A stretch of 64,000 bases of DNA from assembly GCF_038433465.1 (NCBI RefSeq), contig NZ_JAESVF010000007.1:62001-126000 (forward strand), in the 5' to 3' direction. Under the pieces are notes generated by a model. That model saw only the letters and a program-made list of their open reading frames with translations, was not told the origin of the DNA and did not search any database. Shown piece after piece: positions 17,560 to 26,955 of the stretch (within the stretch, counting starts at the first letter, position 1; each line of letters begins with the position of its first letter). Position numbers and translations under genes: made by a program. The stretch comes from Galbibacter sp038433465 (GTDB lineage Bacteria > Bacteroidota > Bacteroidia > Flavobacteriales > Flavobacteriaceae).

Positions 17560-17610
17560 ATGAAATATATAAAAGTCATTAGCAGCGTCATTATTATTAA
17601 TTCAACTTAA
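17560..17610 (+). CDS. ilv operon leader peptide 2 (16 aa)
   Basis: A second short frame, reading MKYIKVISSV then IIINST before TAA. It has five Ile and two Val in 16 residues, including three consecutive ATT codons. It starts 14 bases after the first terminator and precedes a second one. With leader 1 it forms a tandem arrangement: peptide, terminator, peptide, terminator, ilvD. Confidence 0.68.
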   Translation: MKYIKVISSVIIINST

Positions 17611-17676
17611 GTTGATATGATTCTGTATGTATAAAAAGGACTTGTATCAATGTTGATGCAAGTCCTTTTTCTTTTT
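17611..17676 (+). terminator. ilv attenuator 2: antiterminator segment and intrinsic terminator
   Basis: The lower stem is AAAAAGGACTTG (17633-17644) with CAAGTCCTTTTT (17659-17670). The upper stem ATCAA/TTGAT continues it almost without interruption, and a T5-C-T5 tract follows. Directly after the leader 2 stop, 17611-17620 (GTTGATATGA) can pair with 17642-17651 (TTGTATCAAT): seven Watson-Crick pairs, six of them contiguous, plus three G-U pairs. That competes with the 5' arm of the terminator. The layout mirrors attenuator 1. No third copy is visible between 17677 and ilvD. Confidence 0.68.
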
Positions 17677-17902
17677 ATACGCTGAATTTAGACGCTATAT
17701 TTTGAAAGAAATAGATTAAAAATCATAAAAAATTACAGTTGAATGTCCTAAAAAAATGCATTTAACTTACTGAAAAACATATAATTAACTGTTAATGATT
17801 GCAATTGAATTTAAAGTTAAAAGATAAATACAGGAAAAATTAGAAAAACATTAATATAATTTTGAATATCATTAAATAATACTCGAAAATTTAACATATA
17901 AA

Positions 17903-19585
17903 GTGAATTTAAAAAAATTTAGTTACCAAGTTACACAAGACCCAACGCTACCAGCAGCACAAGCCATGTTGCATGCTTTGGGATTAACAGATGAAGATTT
18001 ACAAAAGCCTTTTGTAGGGATTGCAAGTACAGGGTACGAAGGTAACCCTTGTAATATGCACCTAAACGATTTGGCTACGCATGTTAAAAAAGGAACAGAA
18101 AATGCAAATTTAGTAGGGCTGATTTTTAACACCATTGGAGTGAGTGATGGAATTTCTAACGGAACTCCAGGAATGCGTTTTTCATTACCTTCTAGAGATA
18201 TCATTGCCGACTCTATGGAAACGGTTGTCGAAGCGATGAGTTATGATGCTTTGGTAACTGTTGTAGGATGCGATAAAAATATGCCTGGTGCTTTAATGGC
18301 GATGTTGCGTTTAAACCGTCCTTCAATTTTGGTGTACGGAGGAACTATTGCCTCTGGATGCCACAAAGGAGAAAAACTTGATATCATATCTGCTTTTGAG
18401 GCCTACGGAAAGAAAGTAGCAGGAACTATAGATGAGTCTGAATTTAAAGAAGTAATTCATAAAGCCTGCCCAGGAGCAGGAGCTTGTGGGGGGATGTACA
18501 CCGCAAATACAATGGCTTCGGCTATTGAGGCGTTGGGAATGTCGTTGCCTTTTAACGCATCCAATCCTGCGGTAAGTTCAGAAAAAATAAAAGAGCAAGA
18601 GTCAGTAAAAGCTGGAGAAGCACTTCGATACTTAATTGAAAATGATATCAAACCATTAGATATCGTTACTAAAAAGTCCTTAGAAAATGCTTTTAGATTG
18701 GTTACTGTTTTAGGAGGTTCAACCAATGCAGTTTTACACTTTTTGGCAATTGCAAAAGCAGCACAGCTTGAGTTTACGTTAGAAGATTTTAAACGTATAA
18801 GTGATAATACTCCTTTGTTGGCCGATTTAAAACCAAGTGGAAAGTATTCTATGGAAGATTTACACGGAGTGGGAGGAATTCCAGGAGTTTTAAAATACAT
18901 GCTTGAAAACGGAATGTTACACGGCGATTGTTTAACGGTTACAGGAAAAACATTGGCTGAAAATTTAGCCGATGTTCCTAACTTAATTGATGGACAAGAA
19001 ATCATTAAAACATTAGACAAGCCAGTAAAAGATACAGGACATATCCGTATCCTATTTGGAAATCTTGCTACTGAAGGTGCCGTGGCAAAAATTACAGGAA
19101 AAGAAGGACTTTCGTTTAAAGGGCCAGCAAATGTATTTGATAGCGAGGCAGCAGTAAATGAAGGAATAAAATCTGGAAAAGTTAAAAAAGGAGATGTGGT
19201 TATCATCCGTTATGAAGGACCAAAAGGAGCACCAGGAATGCCAGAAATGCTAAAACCAACTTCTTCTATTATGGGTGCTGGTTTAGGAAAAGATGTGGCA
19301 CTTATTACCGACGGACGTTTCTCTGGAGGTTCGCACGGATTTGTAGTCGGGCACGTTGCTCCAGAAGCACAAGTAGGAGGGAATATAGCCTTGGTGGAAA
19401 ACGGAGACATCATTTCGATTGATGCTGTAAACAACACAATAGATATTGAAATTTCTGAAGAAGAACTTTCAGAAAGAAGAGCAAAATGGGTAGCTCCACC
19501 TTTAAAGATACAAAGAGGAGCATTATATAAATATGCTAAAACGGTTTCTTCAGCCTCAAAAGGGTGTGTAACCGACGAATTTTAG
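17903..19585 (+). CDS. ilvD: dihydroxy-acid dehydratase
   Basis: A 560-residue Fe-S dehydratase, the third common step of valine and isoleucine synthesis. Cluster-binding cysteines appear in PCNMHLN, GCDKNMPGA and CPGAGACGGMYTANTM. The C-terminal domain has DGRFSGGSHGFVVGHVAPEA. The start is GTG. It is retained because the conserved N-terminal KKFSYQVTQDPTLPAAQAM precedes the first internal ATG. It is the first structural gene of the ilvDBNCA operon and sits behind the two attenuators. Confidence 0.96.
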   Translation: MNLKKFSYQVTQDPTLPAAQAMLHALGLTDEDLQKPFVGIASTGYEGNPCNMHLNDLATHVKKGTENANLVGLIFNTIGVSDGISNGTPGMRFSLPSRDIIADSMETVVEAMSYDALVTVVGCDKNMPGALMAMLRLNRPSILVYGGTIASGCHKGEKLDIISAFEAYGKKVAGTIDESEFKEVIHKACPGAGACGGMYTANTMASAIEALGMSLPFNASNPAVSSEKIKEQESVKAGEALRYLIENDIKPLDIVTKKSLENAFRLVTVLGGSTNAVLHFLAIAKAAQLEFTLEDFKRISDNTPLLADLKPSGKYSMEDLHGVGGIPGVLKYMLENGMLHGDCLTVTGKTLAENLADVPNLIDGQEIIKTLDKPVKDTGHIRILFGNLATEGAVAKITGKEGLSFKGPANVFDSEAAVNEGIKSGKVKKGDVVIIRYEGPKGAPGMPEMLKPTSSIMGAGLGKDVALITDGRFSGGSHGFVVGHVAPEAQVGGNIALVENGDIISIDAVNNTIDIEISEEELSERRAKWVAPPLKIQRGALYKYAKTVSSASKGCVTDEF

Positions 19586-19639
19586 ATCATCCAATTTGAT
19601 AATTGCAACAGGGAAGCTGCAACTAAAAGATTGTTACTT

Positions 19640-21373
19640 ATGGAAGTAAAAACATTGAAAAAAGAGGAAAGTAAAACCGGAACTACAATTAGAATTTCGG
19701 GAGCTGAAGCAGTAATTCACTGTTTGTTAGCCGAAGGCATTGATACTGTTTATGGATATCCAGGCGGTGCAATTATGCCAATTTATGATGAGTTGTACAA
19801 GTTTAGAGACGAACTTCATCATGTATTAACAAGACATGAGCAAGGTGCTACGCATGCTGCGCAAGGGTATGCACGAGTTTCTGGAAAAGTAGGGGTCGCA
19901 ATGGCTACTTCGGGACCAGGAGCTACCAATTTAATTACCGGAATTGCCGATGCGCAAATCGATTCGACACCAATGGTTTGTATCACCGGGCAAGTAGCAC
20001 GTCATCTTTTAGGTTCTGATGCCTTCCAAGAAACAGATATCGTAGGAATTTCTACACCTGTTACCAAGTGGAATTATCAAATTACGGAGGCTTCAGAAAT
20101 ACCAGAAATTATGGCAAAAGCTTTTTATATTGCCAAATCTGGTCGTCCTGGACCTGTATTGATTGATATTACTAAAAATGCGCAGTTCGAAGAGTTTGAT
20201 TTTGAATATCAAAAATGTACTGCCATCCGTAGTTATACAGCAAAACCAACCGTAGAAACTTCAAAAATAGAAGAAGCTGCAAAACTGATAAACAATGCCA
20301 AAAAACCAATGATTGTTTGGGGACAAGGTATTATTTTAGGAAAAGCAGAAGCCGAATTAAAAGCGTTTGTAGAAAAAGCAGGAATACCTGCCGCTTGGAC
20401 TATTTTAGGAGCTTCGGCATTGCCTTCAACGCATCCTTTAAATGTTGGGATGGTAGGAATGCACGGAAATTATGCGCCTAATTTACTTACTAACGAGTGT
20501 GATGTGTTAATTGCACTAGGAATGCGTTTTGACGACCGTGTAACGGGCGATTTATCGACCTATGCAAAACAAGCTAAAGTGTTGCATTTTGAAATTGACC
20601 CTGCCGAAATTAACAAAAATGTTCATGCCGATGTTCCTGTTTTAGGTGATGTGAAAGAGTCGTTACAGCAGTTATTACCGCTTGTAAATGAAAACAAACA
20701 CGAAGCTTGGCACAACGAGTTTAAAGCAAAATACCAGATAGAGTTTGATAAAGTAATTAAGAACGACATTCACCCAGAGAAAGAAGGTTTAACGATGGGA
20801 GAGGTTATCGAGCAAATTAATATTGCATCCAACCGCGAAGCTGTTATTGTTTCCGATGTAGGTCAGCATCAAATGATTGCGTGTCGTTATGCTAAATTCA
20901 ACACCACCAAAAGTAACATTACTTCTGGGGGTTTAGGAACTATGGGGTTTGCACTTCCAGCGGCTATTGGAGCTAAAATGGGAGCGCCAGACCGTGAAGT
21001 TGTTGCTGTTGTTGGAGATGGAGGTTACCAAATGACAATTCAAGAATTGGGAACTATTTTCCAATCGCAAGTCCCTGTAAAAATAGTGGTGCTTAACAAT
21101 GAGTTTTTAGGAATGGTACGCCAGTGGCAACAATTATTTTTTGATAAACGATATGCTTCTACAGAAATGACAAATCCAAATTTTGTTGCTATTGCTGAAG
21201 GGTATCATATCCAAGCTAAAAAAGTAACCAAAAGAGAAGATTTGGAAGCTGCAGTACATGAAATGATTGCTTCACCAGATGCGTATTTCTTAGAAGTTTG
21301 CGTGGAAAAAGAAGATAATGTATTCCCGATGATTCCTACAGGAGCTTCGGTTTCAGATATTCGTTTGAGTTAA
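19640..21373 (+). CDS. ilvB: acetolactate synthase, large (catalytic) subunit
   Basis: A 577-residue ThDP-dependent enzyme that makes 2-acetolactate or 2-aceto-2-hydroxybutyrate. It shows the cofactor-activating Glu region (LTRHEQGATHAAQGYARV), the FAD-binding middle domain, and the ThDP/Mg motif GDGGYQMTIQELGTIFQ near residue 445. I start it at the ATG at 19640 (MEVKTLKKEE) rather than the TTG nine bases upstream. It lies 54 bases after ilvD and 69 bases before the regulatory subunit gene ilvN. Confidence 0.96.
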   Translation: MEVKTLKKEESKTGTTIRISGAEAVIHCLLAEGIDTVYGYPGGAIMPIYDELYKFRDELHHVLTRHEQGATHAAQGYARVSGKVGVAMATSGPGATNLITGIADAQIDSTPMVCITGQVARHLLGSDAFQETDIVGISTPVTKWNYQITEASEIPEIMAKAFYIAKSGRPGPVLIDITKNAQFEEFDFEYQKCTAIRSYTAKPTVETSKIEEAAKLINNAKKPMIVWGQGIILGKAEAELKAFVEKAGIPAAWTILGASALPSTHPLNVGMVGMHGNYAPNLLTNECDVLIALGMRFDDRVTGDLSTYAKQAKVLHFEIDPAEINKNVHADVPVLGDVKESLQQLLPLVNENKHEAWHNEFKAKYQIEFDKVIKNDIHPEKEGLTMGEVIEQINIASNREAVIVSDVGQHQMIACRYAKFNTTKSNITSGGLGTMGFALPAAIGAKMGAPDREVVAVVGDGGYQMTIQELGTIFQSQVPVKIVVLNNEFLGMVRQWQQLFFDKRYASTEMTNPNFVAIAEGYHIQAKKVTKREDLEAAVHEMIASPDAYFLEVCVEKEDNVFPMIPTGASVSDIRLS

Positions 21374-21442
21374 AAATTAGCAACTTTATTTTGATTGAAA
21401 CAAATGTTCAGTCAGCAGTAAAATGCTAGTAACAAGATAATA

Positions 21443-21970
21443 ATGGAAGAAAATAAAACATTTACTATATCGGTTTATTCTGAAAACAACGTAGGTTTAT
21501 TAAACCGAATTTCTGGAATATTTTTGAAAAGACATATCAATATTGAAAGTCTAAATGTTTCAAAATCAGAAATCGACAATGTGTCTAAATTTACAATTGT
21601 GGTACACACTACAGAAGAGTGGACACGTAAAATTGTTGGGCAAATTGAAAAGCAAATAGAAGTAATAAAAGCGTATTATCACACCGATGATGAAACGATA
21701 TTTTTAGAAAATGCACTTTTTAAAATTGCTTCAAATTTATTGTTTGACGAGCGTCAAATTCAAAATATCATCAAAGAAAATCATTCAGATATTGTAACGG
21801 TTTCGCCTCAGTTTTTTGTGATTTCAAAATCGGGAAGACGTGAAGAAATTGAAAATATGTACGAGCAATTAAAACCTTACGGAATTATGCAATTTGTTCG
21901 TTCAGGAAGAATTTCAGTATCAAAATCAGAAATGCAAATTTCAAATCTTTTAAAAGAATTTCAACTTTAA
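21443..21970 (+). CDS. ilvN: acetolactate synthase, small (regulatory) subunit
   Basis: A 175-residue regulatory partner of IlvB. The N-terminal ACT domain (ISVYSENNVGLLNRISGIFLKR, about residues 8-80) normally binds valine for feedback inhibition; the C-terminal domain resembles IlvH-type subunits. Length is normal for the longer IlvH/IlvN class. It sits between ilvB and ilvC in the same direction. Confidence 0.94.
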   Translation: MEENKTFTISVYSENNVGLLNRISGIFLKRHINIESLNVSKSEIDNVSKFTIVVHTTEEWTRKIVGQIEKQIEVIKAYYHTDDETIFLENALFKIASNLLFDERQIQNIIKENHSDIVTVSPQFFVISKSGRREEIENMYEQLKPYGIMQFVRSGRISVSKSEMQISNLLKEFQL

Positions 21971-22000
21971 TTAATCAACTAAAAATAACAAATAGAAAAA

Positions 22001-23470
22001 ATGGCAAATTATTTTAATACACTTTCACTAAGACAGCAATTGGAGCAATTGGGAGTTTGTGAATTTATGGATATCTCTGAGTTTAGTGATGGTGTAGAGA
22101 AGCTAAAAGGTAAAAAAGTAGTAATTGTAGGTTGTGGAGCGCAAGGACTTAACCAAGGACTTAACATGAGAGATTCTGGGTTAGATGTTTCGTATGCACT
22201 TAGAGAGGGCGCTATTAAAGAAAAAAGACAATCGTATGTAAATGCTTCTGAAAACGGATTTACTGTTGGAACTTATGAAGAGTTGATTCCTACGGCCGAT
22301 TTGGTTTGTAACTTAACACCAGATAAACAACATACCAACGTAGTGAGTACGATTATGCCGTTAATGAAAAAAGGTGCTACTTTATCGTATTCTCACGGAT
22401 TTAATATTGTTGAAGAAGGAATGAAAGTGCGCGAAGATATTACCGTAATTATGGTTGCGCCAAAATGTCCTGGTTCGGAAGTTAGAGAAGAATATAAAAG
22501 AGGATTTGGGGTACCAACATTAATTGCTGTACACCCTGAAAACGACCCAGAAGGAAAAGGTTTAGAGCAAGCGAAGGCTTATGCTGCTGCTACTGGAGGA
22601 CATAAAGCTGGAGTGTTGCGTTCTTCTTTTGTAGCTGAAGTAAAATCGGATTTAATGGGAGAGCAAACCATTTTATGTGGATTGTTGCAAACAGGTTCGA
22701 TTCTTTCATTTGATAAAATGGTAGAAAAAGGAATTGACGCTGGTTATGCTTCAAAACTTATTCAATACGGATGGGAAACCATTACAGAGGCTTTAAAGCA
22801 CGGTGGAATTACCAACATGATGGATCGTTTGTCGAATCCTGCAAAAATTGAAGCGTTTAAAATTTCAGAAGAATTAAAAGAAATTATGCGTCCGCTTTTC
22901 CAAAAGCATATGGATGATATTATGAGCGGTCATTTCTCGAAAACCATGATGGAAGATTGGGCAAACGACGATAAAAATTTATTGACTTGGAGAGCTGCTA
23001 CAGGAGAAACAGCTTTTGAAAAAACACCAGCGGGAGATGTTGCAATTTCAGAACAAGAGTATTTTGACAATGCTGTTTTGATGGTTGCTTTTGTAAAGTC
23101 GGGTGTAGAATTGGCTTTTGAAACAATGACAGAAGCTGGTATCATTGAAGAATCGGCTTATTATGAATCGTTACACGAAACGCCACTTATTGCAAACACC
23201 ATTGCTAGAAAGAAATTATTTGAAATGAATCGAGTTATTTCGGATACTGCAGAGTACGGATGTTATTTATTCGACCATGCGTGTAAACCACTTTTAACTG
23301 ATTTTATGAAAAAGGTAGATACTAATATTATTGGGAAGCCTTTTGCAACTTCAAATGCTGTTGATAATAAAGAATTGATTGAGGTAAATGCACAAATCCG
23401 AAATCATCCTGTAGAAGAAGTAGGAGCTTGGTTGCGTTCTTCAATGACAGCAATGAAAAAGATAGTTTAA
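22001..23470 (+). CDS. ilvC: ketol-acid reductoisomerase, class II (long form)
   Basis: A 489-residue enzyme with an N-terminal Rossmann domain (KVVIVGCGAQGLNQGLNMRDSG) and duplicated C-terminal knotted domains, seen as the length increase over the roughly 330-residue class I form. It converts acetolactate to the dihydroxy acid using NADPH. Metal-binding acidic residues fall in regions such as AEVKSDLMGEQTILCG. Thirty bases separate it from ilvN, so it is part of the same operon. Confidence 0.96.
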   Translation: MANYFNTLSLRQQLEQLGVCEFMDISEFSDGVEKLKGKKVVIVGCGAQGLNQGLNMRDSGLDVSYALREGAIKEKRQSYVNASENGFTVGTYEELIPTADLVCNLTPDKQHTNVVSTIMPLMKKGATLSYSHGFNIVEEGMKVREDITVIMVAPKCPGSEVREEYKRGFGVPTLIAVHPENDPEGKGLEQAKAYAAATGGHKAGVLRSSFVAEVKSDLMGEQTILCGLLQTGSILSFDKMVEKGIDAGYASKLIQYGWETITEALKHGGITNMMDRLSNPAKIEAFKISEELKEIMRPLFQKHMDDIMSGHFSKTMMEDWANDDKNLLTWRAATGETAFEKTPAGDVAISEQEYFDNAVLMVAFVKSGVELAFETMTEAGIIEESAYYESLHETPLIANTIARKKLFEMNRVISDTAEYGCYLFDHACKPLLTDFMKKVDTNIIGKPFATSNAVDNKELIEVNAQIRNHPVEEVGAWLRSSMTAMKKIV

Positions 23471-23574
23471 CGTCCCTTCCAACTTCTTCAAAATGGAGGA
23501 GAGATAGGGCATAATTAAAACCACTTTTACAGTCTCTTTACATTTTAAAGAGGTTTACGGTGGAGACAAATTTT

Positions 23575-24837
23575 ATGCAAACAAAATCAATATTCATACC
23601 TACATTAGAAAATGTAAGAAATGCTGCTGCTACCCTCAATGGGGTGGCGGCAGTTACTCCTTTAATGAAAAATCTTCGTTATTCGAAGGCTTTTGATGCC
23701 AATATTCTTTTAAAAAGAGAAGATTTACAAATTGTACGTTCGTACAAAATTAGAGGAGCTTACAATAAAATTAGTTCGCTTACTTCTGAGGAAAGAGCAA
23801 AAGGAATTGTGTGTGCTTCTGCAGGGAATCATTCGCAAGGAGTAGCTTTTTCGTGTAAGGCTTTAAAAATTAAAGGAACTATTTATATGCCAGCGCCAAC
23901 ACCTCAGCAAAAAATTGAGCAGGTGCAAATGTTTGGAGAAGAATTTATTGATATTGTTTTAGAGGGCGACACTTTTGACGATGCTTACAAAGCTGCCATG
24001 GCAGAATGTACGCGTGTTGGTAAAACTTTTGTGCATCCTTTTGATGATGAAAAAGTTATTGAAGGGCAGGCTACTGTTGGACTTGAAGTGCTGGAGCAAA
24101 CCAAAAAAACAATCGATTATGTGTTTGTGCCTGTTGGCGGCGGTGGCTTATCGTCTGGTTTGGCAAGTGTTTTTAATGTACTTTCTCCGCAAACCAAAAT
24201 TATTGGTGTGGAACCTATGGGAGCGCCTTCGATGAAAACTTCTTTGGAAAAGAAAGAAAATACCGAACTGAAAGAAATTGACAAGTTTGTAGATGGAGCA
24301 GCAGTGCAACGTGTGGGAGATAAAACTTTTGCAATTTGCCAACAATTATTAGACGAGATGGTTACTGTTCCTGAAGGAAAAGTTTGTCAAGAAATACTCG
24401 ATTTATACAATAAAGATGCGATTGTTGTGGAGCCAGCTGGAGCCTTAACCTTGTCTGCACTCGAGCAATATAAAGAGCAAATAAAAGGGAAAAATGTAGT
24501 TTGTGTTGTGAGCGGTAGTAATAACGATATTACACGAACTGCAGAAATTAAGGAGCGAGCTTTATTGTATGCCAATTTAAAGCATTATTTTATCATTCGT
24601 TTTCCGCAACGTGCTGGTGCTTTAAAAGAGTTTGTTGCTGAAATATTAGGCCCTACCGACGATATTACTCATTTTCAGTATACCAAAAAGAATGCAAAAG
24701 AAAATGCGCCTGCAGTAGTTGGGATTGAATTGAAAAATGAAGACGATTTAGAACCATTGATAGACCGAATGAAAGCTAAAAATTTCTTTGGAGAATACTT
24801 AAACAATAAACCCGATTTGTTTCAATACCTAGTTTAA
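23575..24837 (+). CDS. ilvA: threonine ammonia-lyase (threonine deaminase), biosynthetic
   Basis: A 420-residue PLP enzyme that makes 2-oxobutyrate for isoleucine. PLP-binding Lys58 is in VRSYKIRGAYNK; SAGNHSQGVA and the phosphate-binding VPVGGGGLSSG follow. A single ACT-like regulatory domain fills about residues 330-420, as in the shorter Bacillus-type IlvA. The ATG at 23575 (MQTKSIFIPTLENV) is preferred over an in-frame GTG five codons upstream. It is the last gene of the operon, with a terminator about 90 bases downstream. Confidence 0.93.
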   Translation: MQTKSIFIPTLENVRNAAATLNGVAAVTPLMKNLRYSKAFDANILLKREDLQIVRSYKIRGAYNKISSLTSEERAKGIVCASAGNHSQGVAFSCKALKIKGTIYMPAPTPQQKIEQVQMFGEEFIDIVLEGDTFDDAYKAAMAECTRVGKTFVHPFDDEKVIEGQATVGLEVLEQTKKTIDYVFVPVGGGGLSSGLASVFNVLSPQTKIIGVEPMGAPSMKTSLEKKENTELKEIDKFVDGAAVQRVGDKTFAICQQLLDEMVTVPEGKVCQEILDLYNKDAIVVEPAGALTLSALEQYKEQIKGKNVVCVVSGSNNDITRTAEIKERALLYANLKHYFIIRFPQRAGALKEFVAEILGPTDDITHFQYTKKNAKENAPAVVGIELKNEDDLEPLIDRMKAKNFFGEYLNNKPDLFQYLV

Positions 24838-24925
24838 AATTATTGTTATTTTAAGTAGTTGCACATGTAAATTGTTGCATTTTAATAGAAGAATTACGAA
24901 TTTTATATCATTCGAGGAAAGTAAT

Positions 24926-24953
24926 AAAACCTGAACTTGTTTCGGGTTTTTCT
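24926..24953 (+). terminator. intrinsic terminator of the ilv operon
   Basis: Stem AACCTGAA / TTCGGGTT (24928-24935 with 24941-24948, one G-U pair), a 5-base loop and a T run, about 90 bases after ilvA. Confidence 0.75.
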
Positions 24954-25039
24954 ATTCCGAAGCAAAACGAATAACTCCAAATAGTTGTCTTTTAAATGAA
25001 AAAAGAATATGGAGGTTAACGATAATCAAAAAAATATTT

Positions 25040-26635
25040 ATGGAAACCAACACTTTTAATAAAATACCCGAGAAATACCAAATTACAGAACTTGTACATC
25101 AAGATAAATTTTTAGTTGGCGGACAGCTAAAACCATGGACAGGTAAAACCACCGAAGTATATTCTTCTATTTCTTCTACGGAAGATTATAAACCAACGCT
25201 GTTAGGAACAATTCCGTATATGAGCGAACCCGAAGCAGATGAAGCGCTTGAAGCTGCTGCAAAAGCTTTTGATAAAGGAAAAGGACTTTGGCCAACTATG
25301 AAAGTAGCCGACCGTGTGGCGTGTATGGAGAAGTTTGTAAAGCAAATGGAAACCAAACGCGATGAAGTAGTAAAACTTTTGATGTGGGAAATTGGTAAAA
25401 ACCTTCCAGATTCTGAAAAGGAATTTGACCGAACTGTTGAATACATTTATGATACAATTGAAGATTATAAACAACTCGATAGAGATTCGGCTAACTTTCA
25501 AAAACGTGACGGGATTTATGCGCATATCCGCAGAGGACCGTTAGGAATTGTGTTGTGTTTAGGACCTTATAATTATCCGTTAAACGAAACTTTTGCATTG
25601 CTTATTCCAGCGCTTATTATGGGGAATACGGCTATTTTTAAGCCTGCAAAACACGGAGTTTTACTAATAACTCCTTTGTTGGAAGCGTTTAAAAATTCGT
25701 TTCCGAAGGGAGTGGTAAATATTGTTTACGGACGTGGAAGAGAAGTGGCTGCTCCAATTATGAAATCGGGGAGAGTAGATGTGTTGGCGCTTATCGGAAA
25801 TAGTAAGTCGGCAGTTGCGTTGCAAGACCAACATCCGTACAAAAACAGATTGCGACTCGTATTAGGTTTGGAAGCAAAAAATCCAGCTATTGTTATGCCA
25901 GATGCCGATTTAGATTTGGCAATAAACGAATGTATCGCAGGAACATTGTCGTTTAACGGGCAGCGTTGTACCGCTTTAAAATTAGTGTATGTACATGAGG
26001 ATATTGTAGAAGAATTTAACAAACGATTTGCTACTAGAGTAGATGCTTTAAAGTTTGGAAACCCTTGGGAAGAAGATGTAAAATTAACTCCGCTTCCAGA
26101 GCCAGAAAAGCCAAATTATATTCAAGAATTGATTGAAGATGCTAAATCTTTTGGGGCAACTGTTATTAATGAAAAAGGAGGAGAAATTACCGATAATTAT
26201 ATTTTTCCAGCAATGCTTTATCCTGTAAATAAACAAATGCGCGTGTTTAATGAGGAGCAGTTTGGGCCTGTTGTTCCAATTGTACCTTTTAAAGATATAG
26301 ACGAGCCGTTAAATGATGTTGCAGATTCTAATTACGGACAACAAGTAAGTTTGTTTGGGTCTAATATTCGCACTTTGGCACCGCTTATCGATACGCTTGT
26401 AAACTTAGTTTGTCGAGTTAATTTAAACAGTTCTTGTCAGCGTGGGCCAGATGTGTATCCATTCACTGGGCGCAAAGATTCAGCGGTAGGGACTTTAAGT
26501 GTGCACGATGCTTTGCGTTCGTTTTCAATTAGAACTTTTGTCGCTTCAAAAGACAACGAGTATAACAATAGAATTTTAAACGATTTATTGGGAAGTAAAG
26601 CTTCTAACTTTGTGAGTACGGATTATATCTTATAA
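25040..26635 (+). CDS. gapN: NADP-dependent non-phosphorylating glyceraldehyde-3-phosphate dehydrogenase (aldehyde dehydrogenase family)
   Basis: A 531-residue aldehyde dehydrogenase. The substrate/cofactor Asn motif is GPYNYPLNE, the general-base Glu278 is in GLEAKNPAIV, and the catalytic Cys310 is in FNGQRCTALK. The overall sequence style (such as RIFVYG-less SSCQRGPDVYPFTGRKDSAVGTLSV near the end) fits the GapN group, which oxidises glyceraldehyde-3-phosphate directly to 3-phosphoglycerate with NADPH production. Another aldehyde substrate remains possible. It is a single-gene unit, followed by a large hairpin. Confidence 0.85.
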   Translation: METNTFNKIPEKYQITELVHQDKFLVGGQLKPWTGKTTEVYSSISSTEDYKPTLLGTIPYMSEPEADEALEAAAKAFDKGKGLWPTMKVADRVACMEKFVKQMETKRDEVVKLLMWEIGKNLPDSEKEFDRTVEYIYDTIEDYKQLDRDSANFQKRDGIYAHIRRGPLGIVLCLGPYNYPLNETFALLIPALIMGNTAIFKPAKHGVLLITPLLEAFKNSFPKGVVNIVYGRGREVAAPIMKSGRVDVLALIGNSKSAVALQDQHPYKNRLRLVLGLEAKNPAIVMPDADLDLAINECIAGTLSFNGQRCTALKLVYVHEDIVEEFNKRFATRVDALKFGNPWEEDVKLTPLPEPEKPNYIQELIEDAKSFGATVINEKGGEITDNYIFPAMLYPVNKQMRVFNEEQFGPVVPIVPFKDIDEPLNDVADSNYGQQVSLFGSNIRTLAPLIDTLVNLVCRVNLNSSCQRGPDVYPFTGRKDSAVGTLSVHDALRSFSIRTFVASKDNEYNNRILNDLLGSKASNFVSTDYIL

Positions 26636-26662
26636 CTCAACAACACTAGAAACTAAATTAAT

Positions 26663-26788
26663 TGAGGTCTGAAAAGTCTGAAAAACGTTTTGCTGAATTT
26701 ATTTCAGTAGCTCACAAATGTGATGAGAAACTGAGTCGAGCTCAGTTTGACGAATTTTAAACTTTTCAGACCTCATTTTTATATTTTT
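26663..26788 (+). terminator. large inverted repeat after gapN, possible terminator
   Basis: The perfect 15-bp arms TGAGGTCTGAAAAGT (26663-26677) and ACTTTTCAGACCTCA (26761-26775) are followed by a T-rich tract. The 83-base interval contains its own perfect hairpin, AAACTGAG-TCGAG-CTCAGTTT (26728-26748). Arms this far apart are unusual for a simple terminator. Confidence 0.55.
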
Positions 26789-26819
26789 AAATTTGAATAT
26801 CCATAACATTAAAATGTTA

Positions 26820-26940
26820 GGTGAGCCTGCCTTTGTCGGAAGACAGGCGTATTCGAGACCCTATTTAAAGCTGTTAAGCCAAATAACCTCTCGACTACGC
26901 TCGAGGCTGACGGTACACTATAACAGATTACGGACAATCA
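26820..26940. repeat. family B repeat, copy 2 (inverted)
   Basis: The reverse complement closely matches 14763-14880, including the CTCGAGCGTAGTCGAGAGG core and TTTGGCTTNACAGCTTTAAATA. It carries the 22-nt hairpin unit at 26826-26847 with one base changed. It lies between gapN and the convergent DUF2007 gene. Confidence 0.8.
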
Positions 26941-26955
26941 TATTTTCAAATAAAA

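Noticed and set aside
17617..17634. Five-codon frame (MILYV) just before terminator 2 of the ilv leader
   Set aside because: Too short to be distinguished from chance, and it overlaps the proposed antiterminator; the 16-codon frame at 17560-17610 explains the layout better.
23560..23574. GTG start for ilvA five codons upstream
   Set aside because: The ATG at 23575 gives the usual N terminus, and the extra residues METNF add nothing conserved.
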